A stretch of DNA of 64,000 nt from Streptomyces sp. WM6378 (GCF_001279695.1 NZ_LGDD01000279.1:20653-84652), one strand, 5' to 3'. Shown: positions 35,356-44,763, counted from the first letter of the stretch. Translations and numbers: made by a program. The notes: generated from the letters alone by a model not told the origin.

Positions 35356-36630
35356 ATGACGCCCTCTCAGCTGCCCCCGTCGCCCGCCCGCGTCCGCATC
35401 CCCGCCCCGGCGGCCGCACCCGACCCCGGCGCGTCCGGCCGCCGCACCCGGTCCGCGGTCCTCGTCGCGAGCTGGCTCGCCACCCGCGCGGTGATGCTCC
35501 ACCTCCTGGTCACCGACCGGCTCGGCGTCGGCGGGGTGACCGGCGAGGTGTACGTCCTCTACCGGCGCTGGCACGACCAACTCGGCACGGGCGCCTTCCC
35601 GCTCGGGGACCCCACCTGGCAGTACCCGCCGGGCGCCGGAGCGATCATGCTCGCCCCCTCGCTGCTCCCCTTCCTCACCTTCTTCCAGGCCTTCACCGCC
35701 GTCACCGTCGGCTGCGACGCGCTGATCGCCCGCGCGCTGGTCCGGGCCGGCGCCCGCCCCGGCGGCAGCGCGGCCGGGGCCTGGCTGTGGGTGTGCGGCC
35801 TCCCGCTGCTCCTCCACATCCCGTACGCCCGCTACGACGTGCAGGTCACCGCCCTCGCGGTGGCCGCCCTGCTCACGCTGCGCCGCCGCCCCGGGCTCGG
35901 CGGCGCGCTCGCGGGGCTCGGCGCCCTGGTCAAGGTGTGGCCGCTGCTCACGCTGATCGGCGCCCCGCCCGGCCGCGGCGCCCGCCGCGCGCTGCTCGGC
36001 GCGCTCGGCTCGGCGGCCGCCCTGCTCGCCGTGCTCGCCCTCGCCTTCGACCACACCCTGGACTTCGCCCGCCAGCAGGGCGGTCGGGGCATCCAGATCG
36101 AATCGCTCGGCGGCACCGCGCTCCAGCTCGCCCACCTGCTCGCGGGCCACCCCGGCCGGGTCGTCTACCGGTACGGAGCCATGGAGTTCACCGGCCCGTA
36201 CGTCTCCGCGCTCGCCACCCTCAGCCTGGCCCTGACCGGACTCGCGCTCTGCTGGCTGCTGCTCTGGCGGGTGCGCGCCCGGCACTGGACGGCGGCGGTG
36301 CCGCTGGACGCGGCGCTCTGCGCGGTGCTGCTGTTCACCGTGACGAGCCGGGTGATCAGCCCCCAGTACCTGATCTGGCTGCTCGGCCTGGCCGCCGCCT
36401 GCCTCACCTCGCGCCGGACGAGCCAGCGCCCGGTGGCCCAACTCCTGCTCCCCGCGGCCGCGTTGAGCGCACTGGCGTTCCCCTGCCTGTACGACGAGGT
36501 CATGGCCGGAACCGCGCTGGGCACCGGAGTGATGTCCGCCCGCAACGCCTTGCTGCTGGCAGCGACCCTGGTGTCGTGCCGCAGGTTGTGGACCTCCACG
36601 GTGACGGCCTCGACGACCACCCAACGCTGA
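35356..36630 (+). CDS. GT87-family membrane mannosyltransferase-like protein
   Basis: The 424-residue protein has about ten membrane segments and the features of GT87 / polyprenol-phosphate-sugar dependent transferases: an outer first loop with DRLGVGGVTGEVYVLYRRW, the short motif TWQYPPGAG, and a conserved PYARYDVQVTALAVAALL. Members add mannose or other sugars from polyprenyl phosphate to envelope glycans outside the membrane. The gene is separated from tagH by a terminator and 130 bases, and TAAGCT just before ATG suggests a leaderless mRNA. The sugar and acceptor are unknown; a role on the same wall polymer is plausible. Confidence 0.78.
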   Translation: MTPSQLPPSPARVRIPAPAAAPDPGASGRRTRSAVLVASWLATRAVMLHLLVTDRLGVGGVTGEVYVLYRRWHDQLGTGAFPLGDPTWQYPPGAGAIMLAPSLLPFLTFFQAFTAVTVGCDALIARALVRAGARPGGSAAGAWLWVCGLPLLLHIPYARYDVQVTALAVAALLTLRRRPGLGGALAGLGALVKVWPLLTLIGAPPGRGARRALLGALGSAAALLAVLALAFDHTLDFARQQGGRGIQIESLGGTALQLAHLLAGHPGRVVYRYGAMEFTGPYVSALATLSLALTGLALCWLLLWRVRARHWTAAVPLDAALCAVLLFTVTSRVISPQYLIWLLGLAAACLTSRRTSQRPVAQLLLPAAALSALAFPCLYDEVMAGTALGTGVMSARNALLLAATLVSCRRLWTSTVTASTTTQR

Positions 36631-36660
36631 AGGGGCGCCCACCACGAGGGTGGACGCCCC
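36631..36660. terminator. Terminator between the GT87 gene and glutamate dehydrogenase gene
   Basis: GGGGCGCCCACC pairs with GGTGGACGCCCC (one C/A mismatch) around a short ACGAG loop, directly after the GT87 stop and opposite the end of the convergent dehydrogenase gene. Confidence 0.6.
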
Positions 36661-36704
36661 TTACGAATGCGGCATTCCCGCGCCCCTAGGAGGCGCGGGG
36701 AGCC

Positions 36705-39700
36705 TCAGCTGTGCGAGCGCAGCAGCGTCCTCATGGTCCGCATCGCAACGGACAGGTTCGCCAGATCGAACGCGTCGGAGGACTGGATCTCCTCCAGGGT
36801 GGTGCGGGCACGTCCCAGGATCGCCGCGTTCTTGTCCTCCCACGCCTTGAACCGCTGCTCAGGCGGCGTCGTGCCGTTGCCGGCCGACAGGACGTCCTGG
36901 GTCAGCCCGGCGTGCGCCGCGAACAGGTCCTCGCGGATGGCGGCACGCGCCATCGACTGCCAGCGGTCGGCCCGCGGCAGCTCGATGATCCGGTCCAGGA
37001 GCTGGGTGATCCGCAGCCGGTCCGCGAGGTCGTAGTAGACCTCGGCGACCTGGAGCGGCTCCTTGCCGGTGCGGGCCGCGATGGCCACGATGTCGAGCGC
37101 CGGGAAGACCGAGGAGAACCCGGCGACGCGCCGCGCGAGCTCCTCGGGCACGCCCACGCCGGTCAGCTCGTCCAGGATGCCCTGGTACCACTCCAGGTCG
37201 GCGCCCCGCAGCAGGTTCGCGAGCGAGTCCCAGACCTGGGCCACACCGGCCGAGAAGTCCTCGATCGTCTCGGCGATCTGGAGCGGCTGCGGCCGGTTGT
37301 TGAGCAGCCAGCGGGTGCCGCGCTCCACAAGGCGGCGCGAGTGCAGCCGGATGCGGGTCTGGACGTCGGCGGCGACCTTGTTGTCGAGCGCCTCGACGGC
37401 GTCCCACACCCCGCTCACACCGAAGATCTCGCGGGCCGCGGCGTGCGCCCGCACGATCTCTTCGAGCGAGGCCCCCGTCTCCTCGCGGAGCCGGTGCAGG
37501 AACGTCGAACCACCGATGTTGACGGTGTCGTTGACCAGCACCGTCGTGATGATCTCGCGGCGCAGCGCGTGCCCGTCGACGGCCTCGGTGAACTTCTCGT
37601 GGAGCTGCTGCGGGAAGTAGGCGTGCAGCAGCTTGGCCAGGTGCGGGTCGTCCGGCAGGCCGGTGTGGATCAGCTCGTCGGCCACCGTGATCTTGGTGTA
37701 CGCCATCAGCACGGCGAGCTCGGGCTGGCTGAGCCCCTTGCCGCTGTTCAGCAGCTCACGGATCTGGCGGTCGTTGGGCAGGAACTCAAGGGCCCGGTCC
37801 AGATGGCCGTCGCGGCCCAGGCGGCGCATGTAGCGCTGGTGGGCGTGGAGCAGCGAGGGCGACTGCGCGACCGCGTTGGCCAGCGCCACGTTCTGCGCGT
37901 AGTTGTTGCGCAGCACCAGGTGGCCGACCTCGTCGGTCATCGCGGCGAGGATCTTGTTGCGCTGCTTGACGGTCATGTCGCCGTCCGCCACCAGGCCGTT
38001 GAGCAGGATCTTGATGTTCACCTCGTGGTCGGAGGTGTCGACGCCCGCGCTGTTGTCGATGGCGTCGGTGTTGATCTTGCCGCCCTCGCCCTCGGGGCCG
38101 CCCTTGCGGTCGAACTCGATCCGGCCGAGCTGGGTCAGGCCCAGGTTGCCGCCCTCGCCGACGACCTTGACGCGCAGGTCCTCGCCGTTGACGCGGATCG
38201 CGTCGTTGGCCTTGTCGCCGACGTCCGCGTTGGACTCCGCCGACGACTTCACGTACGTACCGATGCCGCCGTTCCACAGCAGGTCGACCGGGGCCTTGAG
38301 GATGGCCTGCATCAGGTCGGCCGGGGTCAGCTTGGTGACGCCGGCCGGGATGCCGAGGGCCTCGCGGATGTGCGCGTTCAGCGGGATCGACTTGGCGGTG
38401 CGCGGGTGGATGCCGCCGCCCGCCGAGAGCAGTTCCTTGTTGTAGTCGGCCCAGCTGGAGCGCGGCAGGTCGAACAGGCGGCGGCGCTCCGCGTAGGAGA
38501 CGGCCGCGTCCGGCTTCGGGTCGATGAAGATGTGCCGGTGGTCGAAGGCCGCGACCAGGCGGATGTGCTCGGAGAGCAGCATGCCGTTGCCGAACACGTC
38601 GCCCGACATGTCGCCGACGCCGACGACCGTGAAGTCCTCGGTCTGGCTGTCGTGGCCGAGCTCGCGGAAGTGCCGCTTGACGGACTCCCAGGCGCCGCGG
38701 GCGGTGATGCCCATGCCCTTGTGGTCGTATCCGGCGGAGCCGCCGGAGGCGAAGGCGTCGCCGAGCCAGAAGTCGTAGCTGATCGCCACGTCGTTGGCGA
38801 TGTCCGAGAACGTGGCGGTGCCCTTGTCGGCGGCGACCACCAGGTAGGTGTCGTCCTCGTCGTGGCGGACCACGTCGGCCGGCGGGACGACCTCGCCCGC
38901 GACCAGGTTGTCGGTGATGTCGAGCAGCGCCGAGATGAACGTCTTGTAGCTGGCGATGCCCTCGGCGAGCCAGGCGTCGCGGTCCACCGACGGGTCGGGG
39001 AGCTGCTTGGCGACGAAGCCGCCCTTGGCGCCGACCGGCACGATGACGGTGTTCTTCACCATCTGTGCCTTGACCAGGCCGAGGATCTCGGTGCGGAAGT
39101 CCTCACGCCGGTCGGACCAGCGAAGGCCGCCGCGGGCGACCTTGCCGAAGCGCAGGTGGACGCCCTCGACGCGCGGCGAGTACACCCAGATCTCGAACGC
39201 CGGGCGGGGCGCCGGGAGGTCGGGGATCATCTGCGGGTCGAACTTCATCGAGACGTACGCGTGCGGAGTGCCGTCCACGGTCTTCTGGAAGAAGTTGGTG
39301 CGCAGGGTCGCCTTGATGACGGTGAGGAAGGAGCGCAGGATGCGGTCCTCGTCGAGGCTCGCCACCTGGTCGAGCGCGCCGTCGAGCTCTTCGAGGAGCC
39401 CGTCGATGAGCTCGGTGCCGGCCCGCTGGCGGTCCGGCGAGAGCCGGGCCTCGAAGAGCGAGACGAGCAGCCGGGTGGTGTGGACGTTGTCGCGGAGGGT
39501 GTCCTCCATGTAGTCCTGGCTGAACGTGGAGCCCGCCTGGCGCAGGTACTTGGCGTAGGCGCGGAGCACCATCGCCTGGCGCCAGTTGAGACCGGCGCGC
39601 AGCACGAGGGAATTGAAGCCGTCGTTCTCGGCGGCGCCCGTCCAGGTGGCGGCGAAGGCCTCCTGGAAGCGCTCGCGGGCGTCGTCGGCCAGGTAGTCGC

Positions 39701-41696
39701 CGTTGCCGTTGATCTTCTTCGGCATGCGCAGTCCGAAGTCGTAGATCCACGCGTGCGTACGGTCCGCGCAGCGCAGCTCGTAGGGCCGCTCGTCGGTGAC
39801 CTCGACGCCCAGGCGCTGGAGCACCGGGAGCACCGCGGACAGCGAGACCTGCTCGCCGATCCGGTAGATCTTGAAGCGGCGCTCGCCGGGGGCCGCGCCG
39901 ACCGGCTCGTACAGGGAGAGCGCGAAGTCCCGCCGCCCGTGGGTTAGTTGCTCCAGGTGGACGAGGTCGGCGACCGCCGCACGCGGCGAGTGGTCGGCCT
40001 TGTAACCCTCGGGGAACGCGTGGCCGTAACGGCGGAGCAGCTCGGCGGCACGCTCCTCGCCGCACTCGGCGTTCAGCGCGTCGGAGAAGCCGTCGGCCCA
40101 GGAGCGGGCGGCTTCGACGAGGCGGGCCTCGATGCGGTCGGAGTCGGCGTCGGTGAGCTCGGTCAGCTCGGTGCCGGCCGGGACGCGCACCACGAAGTGC
40201 AGCCGGGACAGGATCGACTCGGTGTTCCAGGCGGTGAAGTCGACGCTGGTGCCGCCGAGCTCCTCCTTGAGGATCTCGATGAGCCGCAGCCGTACGCCCG
40301 TGGTGTAGCGGTCGCGCGGCAGGTAGATCAGCGCCGAGTAGTAGCGGCCGTACTCGTCCTGGCGCAGGTACAGGCGCAGCCGGCGCCGCTCCTGGAGGTA
40401 CAGGACGGAGGTCACGATGGAACGCAGCTGGTCGGCCGGGGTCTGGAACAGCTCGTCGCGCGGGTACGTCTCCATGATCTGGAGCAGGTCGCGGCCGTCG
40501 TGGCTGTTGGGCGAGAAGCCCGCGCCCTTGAGGACCTCTTCGACCTTGCGGCGCACGACCGGCACCCGGCGCACGGACTCGGTGTAGGCGGCCGAGGAGA
40601 ACAGGCCGAGGAAGCGGCGCTCGCCGACGACGTTGCCCTGCTCGTCGAACTTCTTCACGCCGACGTAGTCGAGGTAGGAGGGCCGGTGCACGGTGGCCCG
40701 GCTGTTGGCCTTGGTCAGCACGAGGAGCTTGTGCTCGCGGGCCTTGGCGCGGGCGTCGGCGGGCAGCCGGCTGAAGGACGGCGAGACGGGGTGGCCGTCG
40801 TCCTCGCCGTGCTGCGGGTCGGAGCGCAGGATGCCGAGGCCGGTGCCGGGGACGGCGGACAGCGAGTCGTCGTCGGTGAGCTGGTACTCGCGGTAGCCGA
40901 GGAAAGTGAAGTGGTCGTCCGAGAGCCAGCGCAGCAGCTCGCGGGCCTCGTCGACCTCCTGGTCGCGCAGGTCGCCGGCCTTCGGCTCCTTGGGCAGCTC
41001 GTCGGCGATGCGCAGCGCGGCGTCGCGCATCTTCTCCCAGTCCTCGACGGCTTCCCGTACGTCGGACAGGACGCGCAGCAGGTCGGCGGTGATCTGCTTC
41101 AGGTCGGCGCGGTCGGTCTCGCGGTCGATCTCGACGTGGATCCAGGACTCGGTGAGCGCGTCGTGCGGCAGCTCGGCGGTCTGGGCGCCGGTGTCGAGGA
41201 CCTCGATGAGCTTGCCGGTGAGGTCACGGCGCACGACGACCTGCGGGTGGATCACGACGTGGATGCCGCGGCTCTGCCGGGACAGCTCGTTGGTGACCGA
41301 GTCGACGAGGAAGGGCATGTCGTCGGTGACCACCTCGACGACGGAGTGGCTGCAGGTCCAGCCGTTCTCCTCGACGGTCGGGGTGTGCACCCGGACGTTC
41401 GCGGTGCCCTGCGGCCGGTTCTCCGCGAGCCGGTAGTGGGAGAGCGCTGCGCCGAAGACGTCGACCGGGTCGCGGTCGGCCAGGTCCTCGGGAGCGGTGT
41501 GCAGGTAGTAGCGCTGGAGGTACCCGAGAAGGACGCCCTGGTCGGGACCTTCCTCGCTCGTGGCCCCAGTCGTGGCTGCCCGGTCGGTCCGGGGGGTGTC
41601 CCCCAGGCCTCCGGGCCCCCCGGCCGGGCTGTTCTCAGCTACCCGGGCCGCCCGTGCGAGCAGCTCGGCCTTGGCTTCGTCCAGCTTGGTCTGCAT
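36705..41696 (-). CDS. gdh: NAD-specific glutamate dehydrogenase, 180-kDa class
   Basis: The 1663-residue protein matches the large NAD-dependent glutamate dehydrogenases first described in Streptomyces clavuligerus and Pseudomonas in length and sequence. A long N-terminal regulatory region (about 1-780, with ACT-like segments) is followed by the catalytic domain with RFGKVARGGLRWSDRREDFR, the substrate Lys region VPVGAKGGFVAKQ, and the NAD-binding VVGVGDMSGDVFGNGM. It oxidises glutamate to 2-oxoglutarate and ammonium, feeding amino acids into the TCA cycle. The start follows CAGGAG at nine bases. It is monocistronic, between a terminator and a 461-base promoter region. Its activity is often controlled by FHA proteins phosphorylated by Ser/Thr kinases in related actinobacteria. 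Confidence 0.96.
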   Translation of the reverse strand: MQTKLDEAKAELLARAARVAENSPAGGPGGLGDTPRTDRAATTGATSEEGPDQGVLLGYLQRYYLHTAPEDLADRDPVDVFGAALSHYRLAENRPQGTANVRVHTPTVEENGWTCSHSVVEVVTDDMPFLVDSVTNELSRQSRGIHVVIHPQVVVRRDLTGKLIEVLDTGAQTAELPHDALTESWIHVEIDRETDRADLKQITADLLRVLSDVREAVEDWEKMRDAALRIADELPKEPKAGDLRDQEVDEARELLRWLSDDHFTFLGYREYQLTDDDSLSAVPGTGLGILRSDPQHGEDDGHPVSPSFSRLPADARAKAREHKLLVLTKANSRATVHRPSYLDYVGVKKFDEQGNVVGERRFLGLFSSAAYTESVRRVPVVRRKVEEVLKGAGFSPNSHDGRDLLQIMETYPRDELFQTPADQLRSIVTSVLYLQERRRLRLYLRQDEYGRYYSALIYLPRDRYTTGVRLRLIEILKEELGGTSVDFTAWNTESILSRLHFVVRVPAGTELTELTDADSDRIEARLVEAARSWADGFSDALNAECGEERAAELLRRYGHAFPEGYKADHSPRAAVADLVHLEQLTHGRRDFALSLYEPVGAAPGERRFKIYRIGEQVSLSAVLPVLQRLGVEVTDERPYELRCADRTHAWIYDFGLRMPKKINGNGDYLADDARERFQEAFAATWTGAAENDGFNSLVLRAGLNWRQAMVLRAYAKYLRQAGSTFSQDYMEDTLRDNVHTTRLLVSLFEARLSPDRQRAGTELIDGLLEELDGALDQVASLDEDRILRSFLTVIKATLRTNFFQKTVDGTPHAYVSMKFDPQMIPDLPAPRPAFEIWVYSPRVEGVHLRFGKVARGGLRWSDRREDFRTEILGLVKAQMVKNTVIVPVGAKGGFVAKQLPDPSVDRDAWLAEGIASYKTFISALLDITDNLVAGEVVPPADVVRHDEDDTYLVVAADKGTATFSDIANDVAISYDFWLGDAFASGGSAGYDHKGMGITARGAWESVKRHFRELGHDSQTEDFTVVGVGDMSGDVFGNGMLLSEHIRLVAAFDHRHIFIDPKPDAAVSYAERRRLFDLPRSSWADYNKELLSAGGGIHPRTAKSIPLNAHIREALGIPAGVTKLTPADLMQAILKAPVDLLWNGGIGTYVKSSAESNADVGDKANDAIRVNGEDLRVKVVGEGGNLGLTQLGRIEFDRKGGPEGEGGKINTDAIDNSAGVDTSDHEVNIKILLNGLVADGDMTVKQRNKILAAMTDEVGHLVLRNNYAQNVALANAVAQSPSLLHAHQRYMRRLGRDGHLDRALEFLPNDRQIRELLNSGKGLSQPELAVLMAYTKITVADELIHTGLPDDPHLAKLLHAYFPQQLHEKFTEAVDGHALRREIITTVLVNDTVNIGGSTFLHRLREETGASLEEIVRAHAAAREIFGVSGVWDAVEALDNKVAADVQTRIRLHSRRLVERGTRWLLNNRPQPLQIAETIEDFSAGVAQVWDSLANLLRGADLEWYQGILDELTGVGVPEELARRVAGFSSVFPALDIVAIAARTGKEPLQVAEVYYDLADRLRITQLLDRIIELPRADRWQSMARAAIREDLFAAHAGLTQDVLSAGNGTTPPEQRFKAWEDKNAAILGRARTTLEEIQSSDAFDLANLSVAMRTMRTLLRSHS

Positions 41697-42157
41697 GTCC
41701 TCTGGCTCCTGTCGCGCGCCGTTGCGTGACGTAGGGGAAAGAAGCGACGCAACGCCACGACGCGGGGTGTCCGGTCGGTGTCGACGCTATGCCGCGATGA
41801 GAGATACCCGGGCGCTTACCGGCCAATTTTGTGGCTTCGGGCCCTGATTCCGGGTGGAGGGAATCAGCGACTGCCCGGGCACGGTGGTGCTCCGGGCGCA
41901 GGGCAGAGGCATCAGTGCCTCCGCGGCATATCGCGCTGATCACGGGACAAGGCTATCGCCCCTTCCCCCCGAACCGTCATGAGCCTTATGTGTACAAAAG
42001 CTGGGCCCGAAGTTTGACACTCTGGACAGCGACGTGGCGGCGGGAACGAGCCCTCTTGGCAAACCGTCGCCGCGCGGGCAGGTTGACGGTACGGAATGCG
42101 CAGGTTCGATCGACCTCCAGCCCCCTGAGCTCCAGCCCCCTGAGAGGGAGTGCACTC
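41697..42157. other. Divergent promoter region between glutamate dehydrogenase and PfpI genes
   Basis: No gene. It contains a dyad at 41844-41867 (see below), an AT-richer patch near 41980-42020, a possible -35 TTGACG at about 42081 for the PfpI gene, and two tandem copies of CTCCAGCCCCCTGAG (42115-42129 and 42130-42144) just before the PfpI ribosome binding site. Confidence 0.5.
41844..41867. promoter_or_regulatory. Inverted repeat upstream of glutamate dehydrogenase, candidate operator
   Basis: CTGATTCC (41844-41851) and GGAATCAG (41860-41867) are exact complements separated by eight bases, about 150 bases upstream of the dehydrogenase start. The factor is unknown. Confidence 0.4.
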
Positions 42158-42724
42158 ATGGCAGCCAAGATCCTCATCGTGACCGGTGACGCCGCCGAAT
42201 CCCTGGAAGTCCTCTACCCGTACCAGCGCCTGCGCGAGGAGGGGTACGACGTCCACATCGCGGCCCCGGCCCGCAAGAAGCTGCGGTTCGTGATCCACGA
42301 TTTCGAGCCCGGCTTCGACACGTACACGGAGAAGCCCGGCTATACCTGGCCCGCCGACCTGGCCTTCTCGGAGGTCGATCCCGGCCAGTACGCCGCGTTG
42401 GTGATCCCGGGCGGCCGGGCCCCCGAGTACCTCCGCAACGACCCGGAGCTGAGGAAGATCCTGAAGGCCTTCTTCGACACCGACAAGCCGGTCGCCCAGA
42501 TCTGCCACGGCCCGCTCCTGACGGCCGCGATCGGCGGCCTGAGCGGGCGCCGGGTGACCGCCTATCCCGCCCTTGAGCTGGACATGCAGACGGCGGGCGC
42601 GACCTTCCAGGACGCCGAGACGGTGGTGGACGGCACCCTGGTCTCCGCCCGCGCCTGGCCCGACCACTCCCGCTGGATGCGAGAGTTCCTTACGGTGCTG
42701 CGGGCGAAGGCGCCGGTGACGTAA
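42158..42724 (+). CDS. PfpI/DJ-1 family protein (putative glyoxalase, deglycase or peptidase)
   Basis: The 188-residue protein has the DJ-1/PfpI fold: KILIVTGDAAESLEVLYPYQ at the start, VIPGGRAPEYLRNDP, and the nucleophile elbow AQICHGPLL with Cys followed by His. The Glu that activates the cysteine is probably in the first GDAAESLE segment. Members act as proteases, glyoxalases or stress chaperones; the sequence alone does not tell which. ATG 42158 follows GGGAG at seven bases. Its stop codon lies inside a small tandem repeat that also holds the stop of the convergent phosphatase gene. Confidence 0.9.
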   Translation: MAAKILIVTGDAAESLEVLYPYQRLREEGYDVHIAAPARKKLRFVIHDFEPGFDTYTEKPGYTWPADLAFSEVDPGQYAALVIPGGRAPEYLRNDPELRKILKAFFDTDKPVAQICHGPLLTAAIGGLSGRRVTAYPALELDMQTAGATFQDAETVVDGTLVSARAWPDHSRWMREFLTVLRAKAPVT

Positions 42725-42750
42725 CCCCCGCTCAGACGTAACCCCGCTCA
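42718..42750. repeat. Tandem 17/16-base repeat spanning the stops of two convergent genes
   Basis: GACGTAACCCCCGCTCA (42718-42734) is followed directly by GACGTAACCCCGCTCA (42735-42750). The first copy contains the PfpI TAA; the second ends in the TCA that is the phosphatase stop on the other strand. Confidence 0.8.
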
Positions 42751-43443
42751 GCCGACCAGTTCCTCCGCGACGGCCACCGCCTCGGCGAGGGAGTCGACGA
42801 CCGGCACCCTCGCCGCGGCGAGGCTGGCCCGGCTGTGGGAGCCGCCGGTGAACAGCACCGCCTTCGCACCCACGGCCGCCGCGGCCACCGCGTCGTCGAC
42901 CGCGTCCCCGATCACCACGATCCGCTCGCCGGATATCTCGGGGTCCGCCGCCCGCAGCGCCGTCAGGTGGCGCACCATGTGCTCCGCCTTGCTGCCGTGC
43001 GAGGGCCCGGTGCGTCCGTCAACCCGTACGAAGTGGTCGGTGATCCCGTGCCGCCGCACGATCGGCACCAGGTGTTCGTGCGGCGCCATGGAAAGCAGCG
43101 ACTGGCTGAGCCCGGCCGCCCACCGCGCCGCGAGGAGCTCGGCCGCGCCCTCGGTGAGCCCGCAGGCATCCGCCCGTGCCCAGTACTGCTGGTGGAAGGC
43201 CTCGTCCATGACCAGCCACTCGGCGTCCGTGGGCAGCCGCCCCATCAGGCGCTGGTAGAACCGGGGTACCGGCACGCAGTACAGATCGCGGTACCGCTCC
43301 AGCGTGATCGGCTCCAGGCCCAGCTCCGCGAAGGCGGCGTTGGTCGCCTCGATGATCGCCACGTTGTCGTCGAGCAGCGTGCCGTTCCAGTCCCAGACCA
43401 GATGCGCCGGGCGCTTCCCCGTGTCCTGCCTGCCGTTCCCCAT
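42748..43443 (-). CDS. HAD-superfamily hydrolase (phosphoglycolate phosphatase-like)
   Basis: A 231-residue HAD protein with a helical cap. Motif I is VWDWNGTLLDD with nucleophile D18; the residue two positions on is Asn rather than the usual Asp acid/base. Motif II is likely in LLSMAPH, motif III the Lys in GSKAEHMV, and motif IV IVVIGDAVDDAVAA. DWNGT is seen in a set of actinobacterial phosphatase-like proteins. It may dephosphorylate a small sugar phosphate; the substrate is unknown. It converges on the PfpI gene and stands alone otherwise. Confidence 0.85.
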   Translation of the reverse strand: MGNGRQDTGKRPAHLVWDWNGTLLDDNVAIIEATNAAFAELGLEPITLERYRDLYCVPVPRFYQRLMGRLPTDAEWLVMDEAFHQQYWARADACGLTEGAAELLAARWAAGLSQSLLSMAPHEHLVPIVRRHGITDHFVRVDGRTGPSHGSKAEHMVRHLTALRAADPEISGERIVVIGDAVDDAVAAAAVGAKAVLFTGGSHSRASLAAARVPVVDSLAEAVAVAEELVG

Positions 43444-43521
43444 GCCAAAACGGTACCCACCCCCACCGACAATCGACCACGAGCGGCCGTATCCGCAGGT
43501 CAGGGCAGGTCGGGCGAGAGA

Positions 43522-44028
43522 TCAGGCGATCAGGTTGGGGATCTCCTGCACCCCGAACCAGAGCAGTTCGTGGTCCTCGGCCCCGTCCACGGTGAACTGG
43601 GCGTCGTCGTCACCGTGGTCGGCGGCGCCGAGCGCGTCGGCCGCGGCCGTCACATCGGACACCGCGTCCTCGGCGTCCACGTGCACCGCGGCCGCCTTGG
43701 CCAGTGCCACGGCGGAGGCGATCCGGACCTCGCCCAGCGAGCCGGCGTCCAAGGCGCTGTCGGGGTCGGCGGCCACCGTGTTGTCCGGCACGTCCACGGC
43801 GATCACGACGCGGCGCCGGGCCGTGTCGGGCGCTCCGGCGAGCAGCCGCAGCGAGGCGGCCGCGGCCCGGCTGAGCGCCGCGTACTCCAGCTCCTCGATG
43901 TCGTCGGAGACGTACCACTCGCGCAGGCCGGGAGTGACGGCGTAGGCGGTGAGCGGGCCGGGGCCGAGCTCTCCCGCGCCGTGTGCCGCCGCGAGACCGG
44001 AGATGGTCAGGGGTACGTAGACGCGCAT
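43522..44028 (-). CDS. Conserved actinobacterial protein, DUF6912-like (168 aa)
   Basis: The product begins MRVYVPLTISGLAAAH and ends WFGVQEIPNLIA, with an acidic, Ala-rich middle. There is no membrane segment and no recognised catalytic motif. The start MRVYVP(L/A)T and the final HELLWF(G/A)xQEI are, from memory, the marks of a small family found beside secA and HAD genes in streptomycetes (annotated DUF6912). Its function is not known. It lies 78 bases upstream of the HAD gene on the same strand, so the two may form an operon. Confidence 0.75.
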   Translation of the reverse strand: MRVYVPLTISGLAAAHGAGELGPGPLTAYAVTPGLREWYVSDDIEELEYAALSRAAAASLRLLAGAPDTARRRVVIAVDVPDNTVAADPDSALDAGSLGEVRIASAVALAKAAAVHVDAEDAVSDVTAAADALGAADHGDDDAQFTVDGAEDHELLWFGVQEIPNLIA

Positions 44029-44302
44029 GACAGACCGCTCTCTTCTCGTCGTCCCGGTCGTGAGACGGGTTCAGGATACGCGCGGGAGTCCCCCTTCGAG
44101 CTGCCGGTACCGACTCGGCTCCTCTGTCCGACGGAGCCTGCCGTACCGGCCCTCACCTGGGAAGACAGCTCACCCACTCACCCGGATAGGTGAATCCGGA
44201 TGGCCCCGCCGCGCCCCGGGTCGGTCCTTGCGGCCGCTCCCGCCGCCCCCGTACAAGATCCCCAACAGAAGTTACCCACTGGTATCGAAGGGGGCGGCAG
44301 CC

Positions 44303-44710
44303 ATGAGCAGGACCACGACCGGGCCGGCGGGACGCGGCGACCAGCGCAGGCCCGGCAGCACCGGAGTCCGGCGCCCACAGCGGCTGACCCCGCACGAGCT
44401 GTTCGCGCAGAAACTCCTCGCGGTGCTCAGCGGCGAGCGCCCGGTGCACTGGATGCTGGGCCTGACCGTCGGGGACGCGTACGAGCAGCTGGTGCGGCTC
44501 GCCCCGCGCACCCCGTTCCGCACCCGCGGCACCCGTCCCGTCGTACGGTCCTGCCGCGCGGCCCCGCTGGACCGCGGGATCGTCGAGGCGGCCGCCTGCA
44601 TCGCGGCGGGCGAGCAGGTGCGCGCCATGGCCTTCCGCCTGGAGCGGGGCGCCGATCTGCGCTGGCGGTGCGCCGCGGTCGAGCTGGGCGGCGAGCGGGT
44701 CCCGGCATAG
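44303..44710 (+). CDS. Rv3235-family protein (135 aa)
   Basis: After a basic Arg/Gly-rich start, the chain has RLTPHELFAQKLLAVLSGERPVHWMLGLTVGDAYEQLV and a second half with RAAPLDRGIVEAAACIAAGEQVRAMAFRLE, the pattern of the actinobacterial Rv3235 family. The family is encoded near secA in mycobacteria and streptomycetes; here it converges on secA. It has no known activity. GGGGG lies upstream of ATG 44303, and the frame open farther upstream has no protein character. Confidence 0.78.
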   Translation: MSRTTTGPAGRGDQRRPGSTGVRRPQRLTPHELFAQKLLAVLSGERPVHWMLGLTVGDAYEQLVRLAPRTPFRTRGTRPVVRSCRAAPLDRGIVEAAACIAAGEQVRAMAFRLERGADLRWRCAAVELGGERVPA

Positions 44711-44730
44711 CGAAGGGGCCGACGGCAAAA

Positions 44731-44763
44731 AGGGGCCCGGCACCTTCCCGGTGCCGGGCCCCT
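44731..44763. terminator. Bidirectional terminator between the Rv3235-like gene and secA
   Basis: Perfect 14-base stem AGGGGCCCGGCACC / GGTGCCGGGCCCCT with loop TTCCC; preceded by AAAAA, which is TTTTT for the minus-strand secA transcript. Confidence 0.88.

Noticed and set aside
36711..39947. Very long open frame (1078 codons) on the plus strand opposite glutamate dehydrogenase
   Set aside because: It is antisense to a well-supported gene, rich in Arg/Gly/Val with no motif; such mirror frames arise from high-GC third positions.
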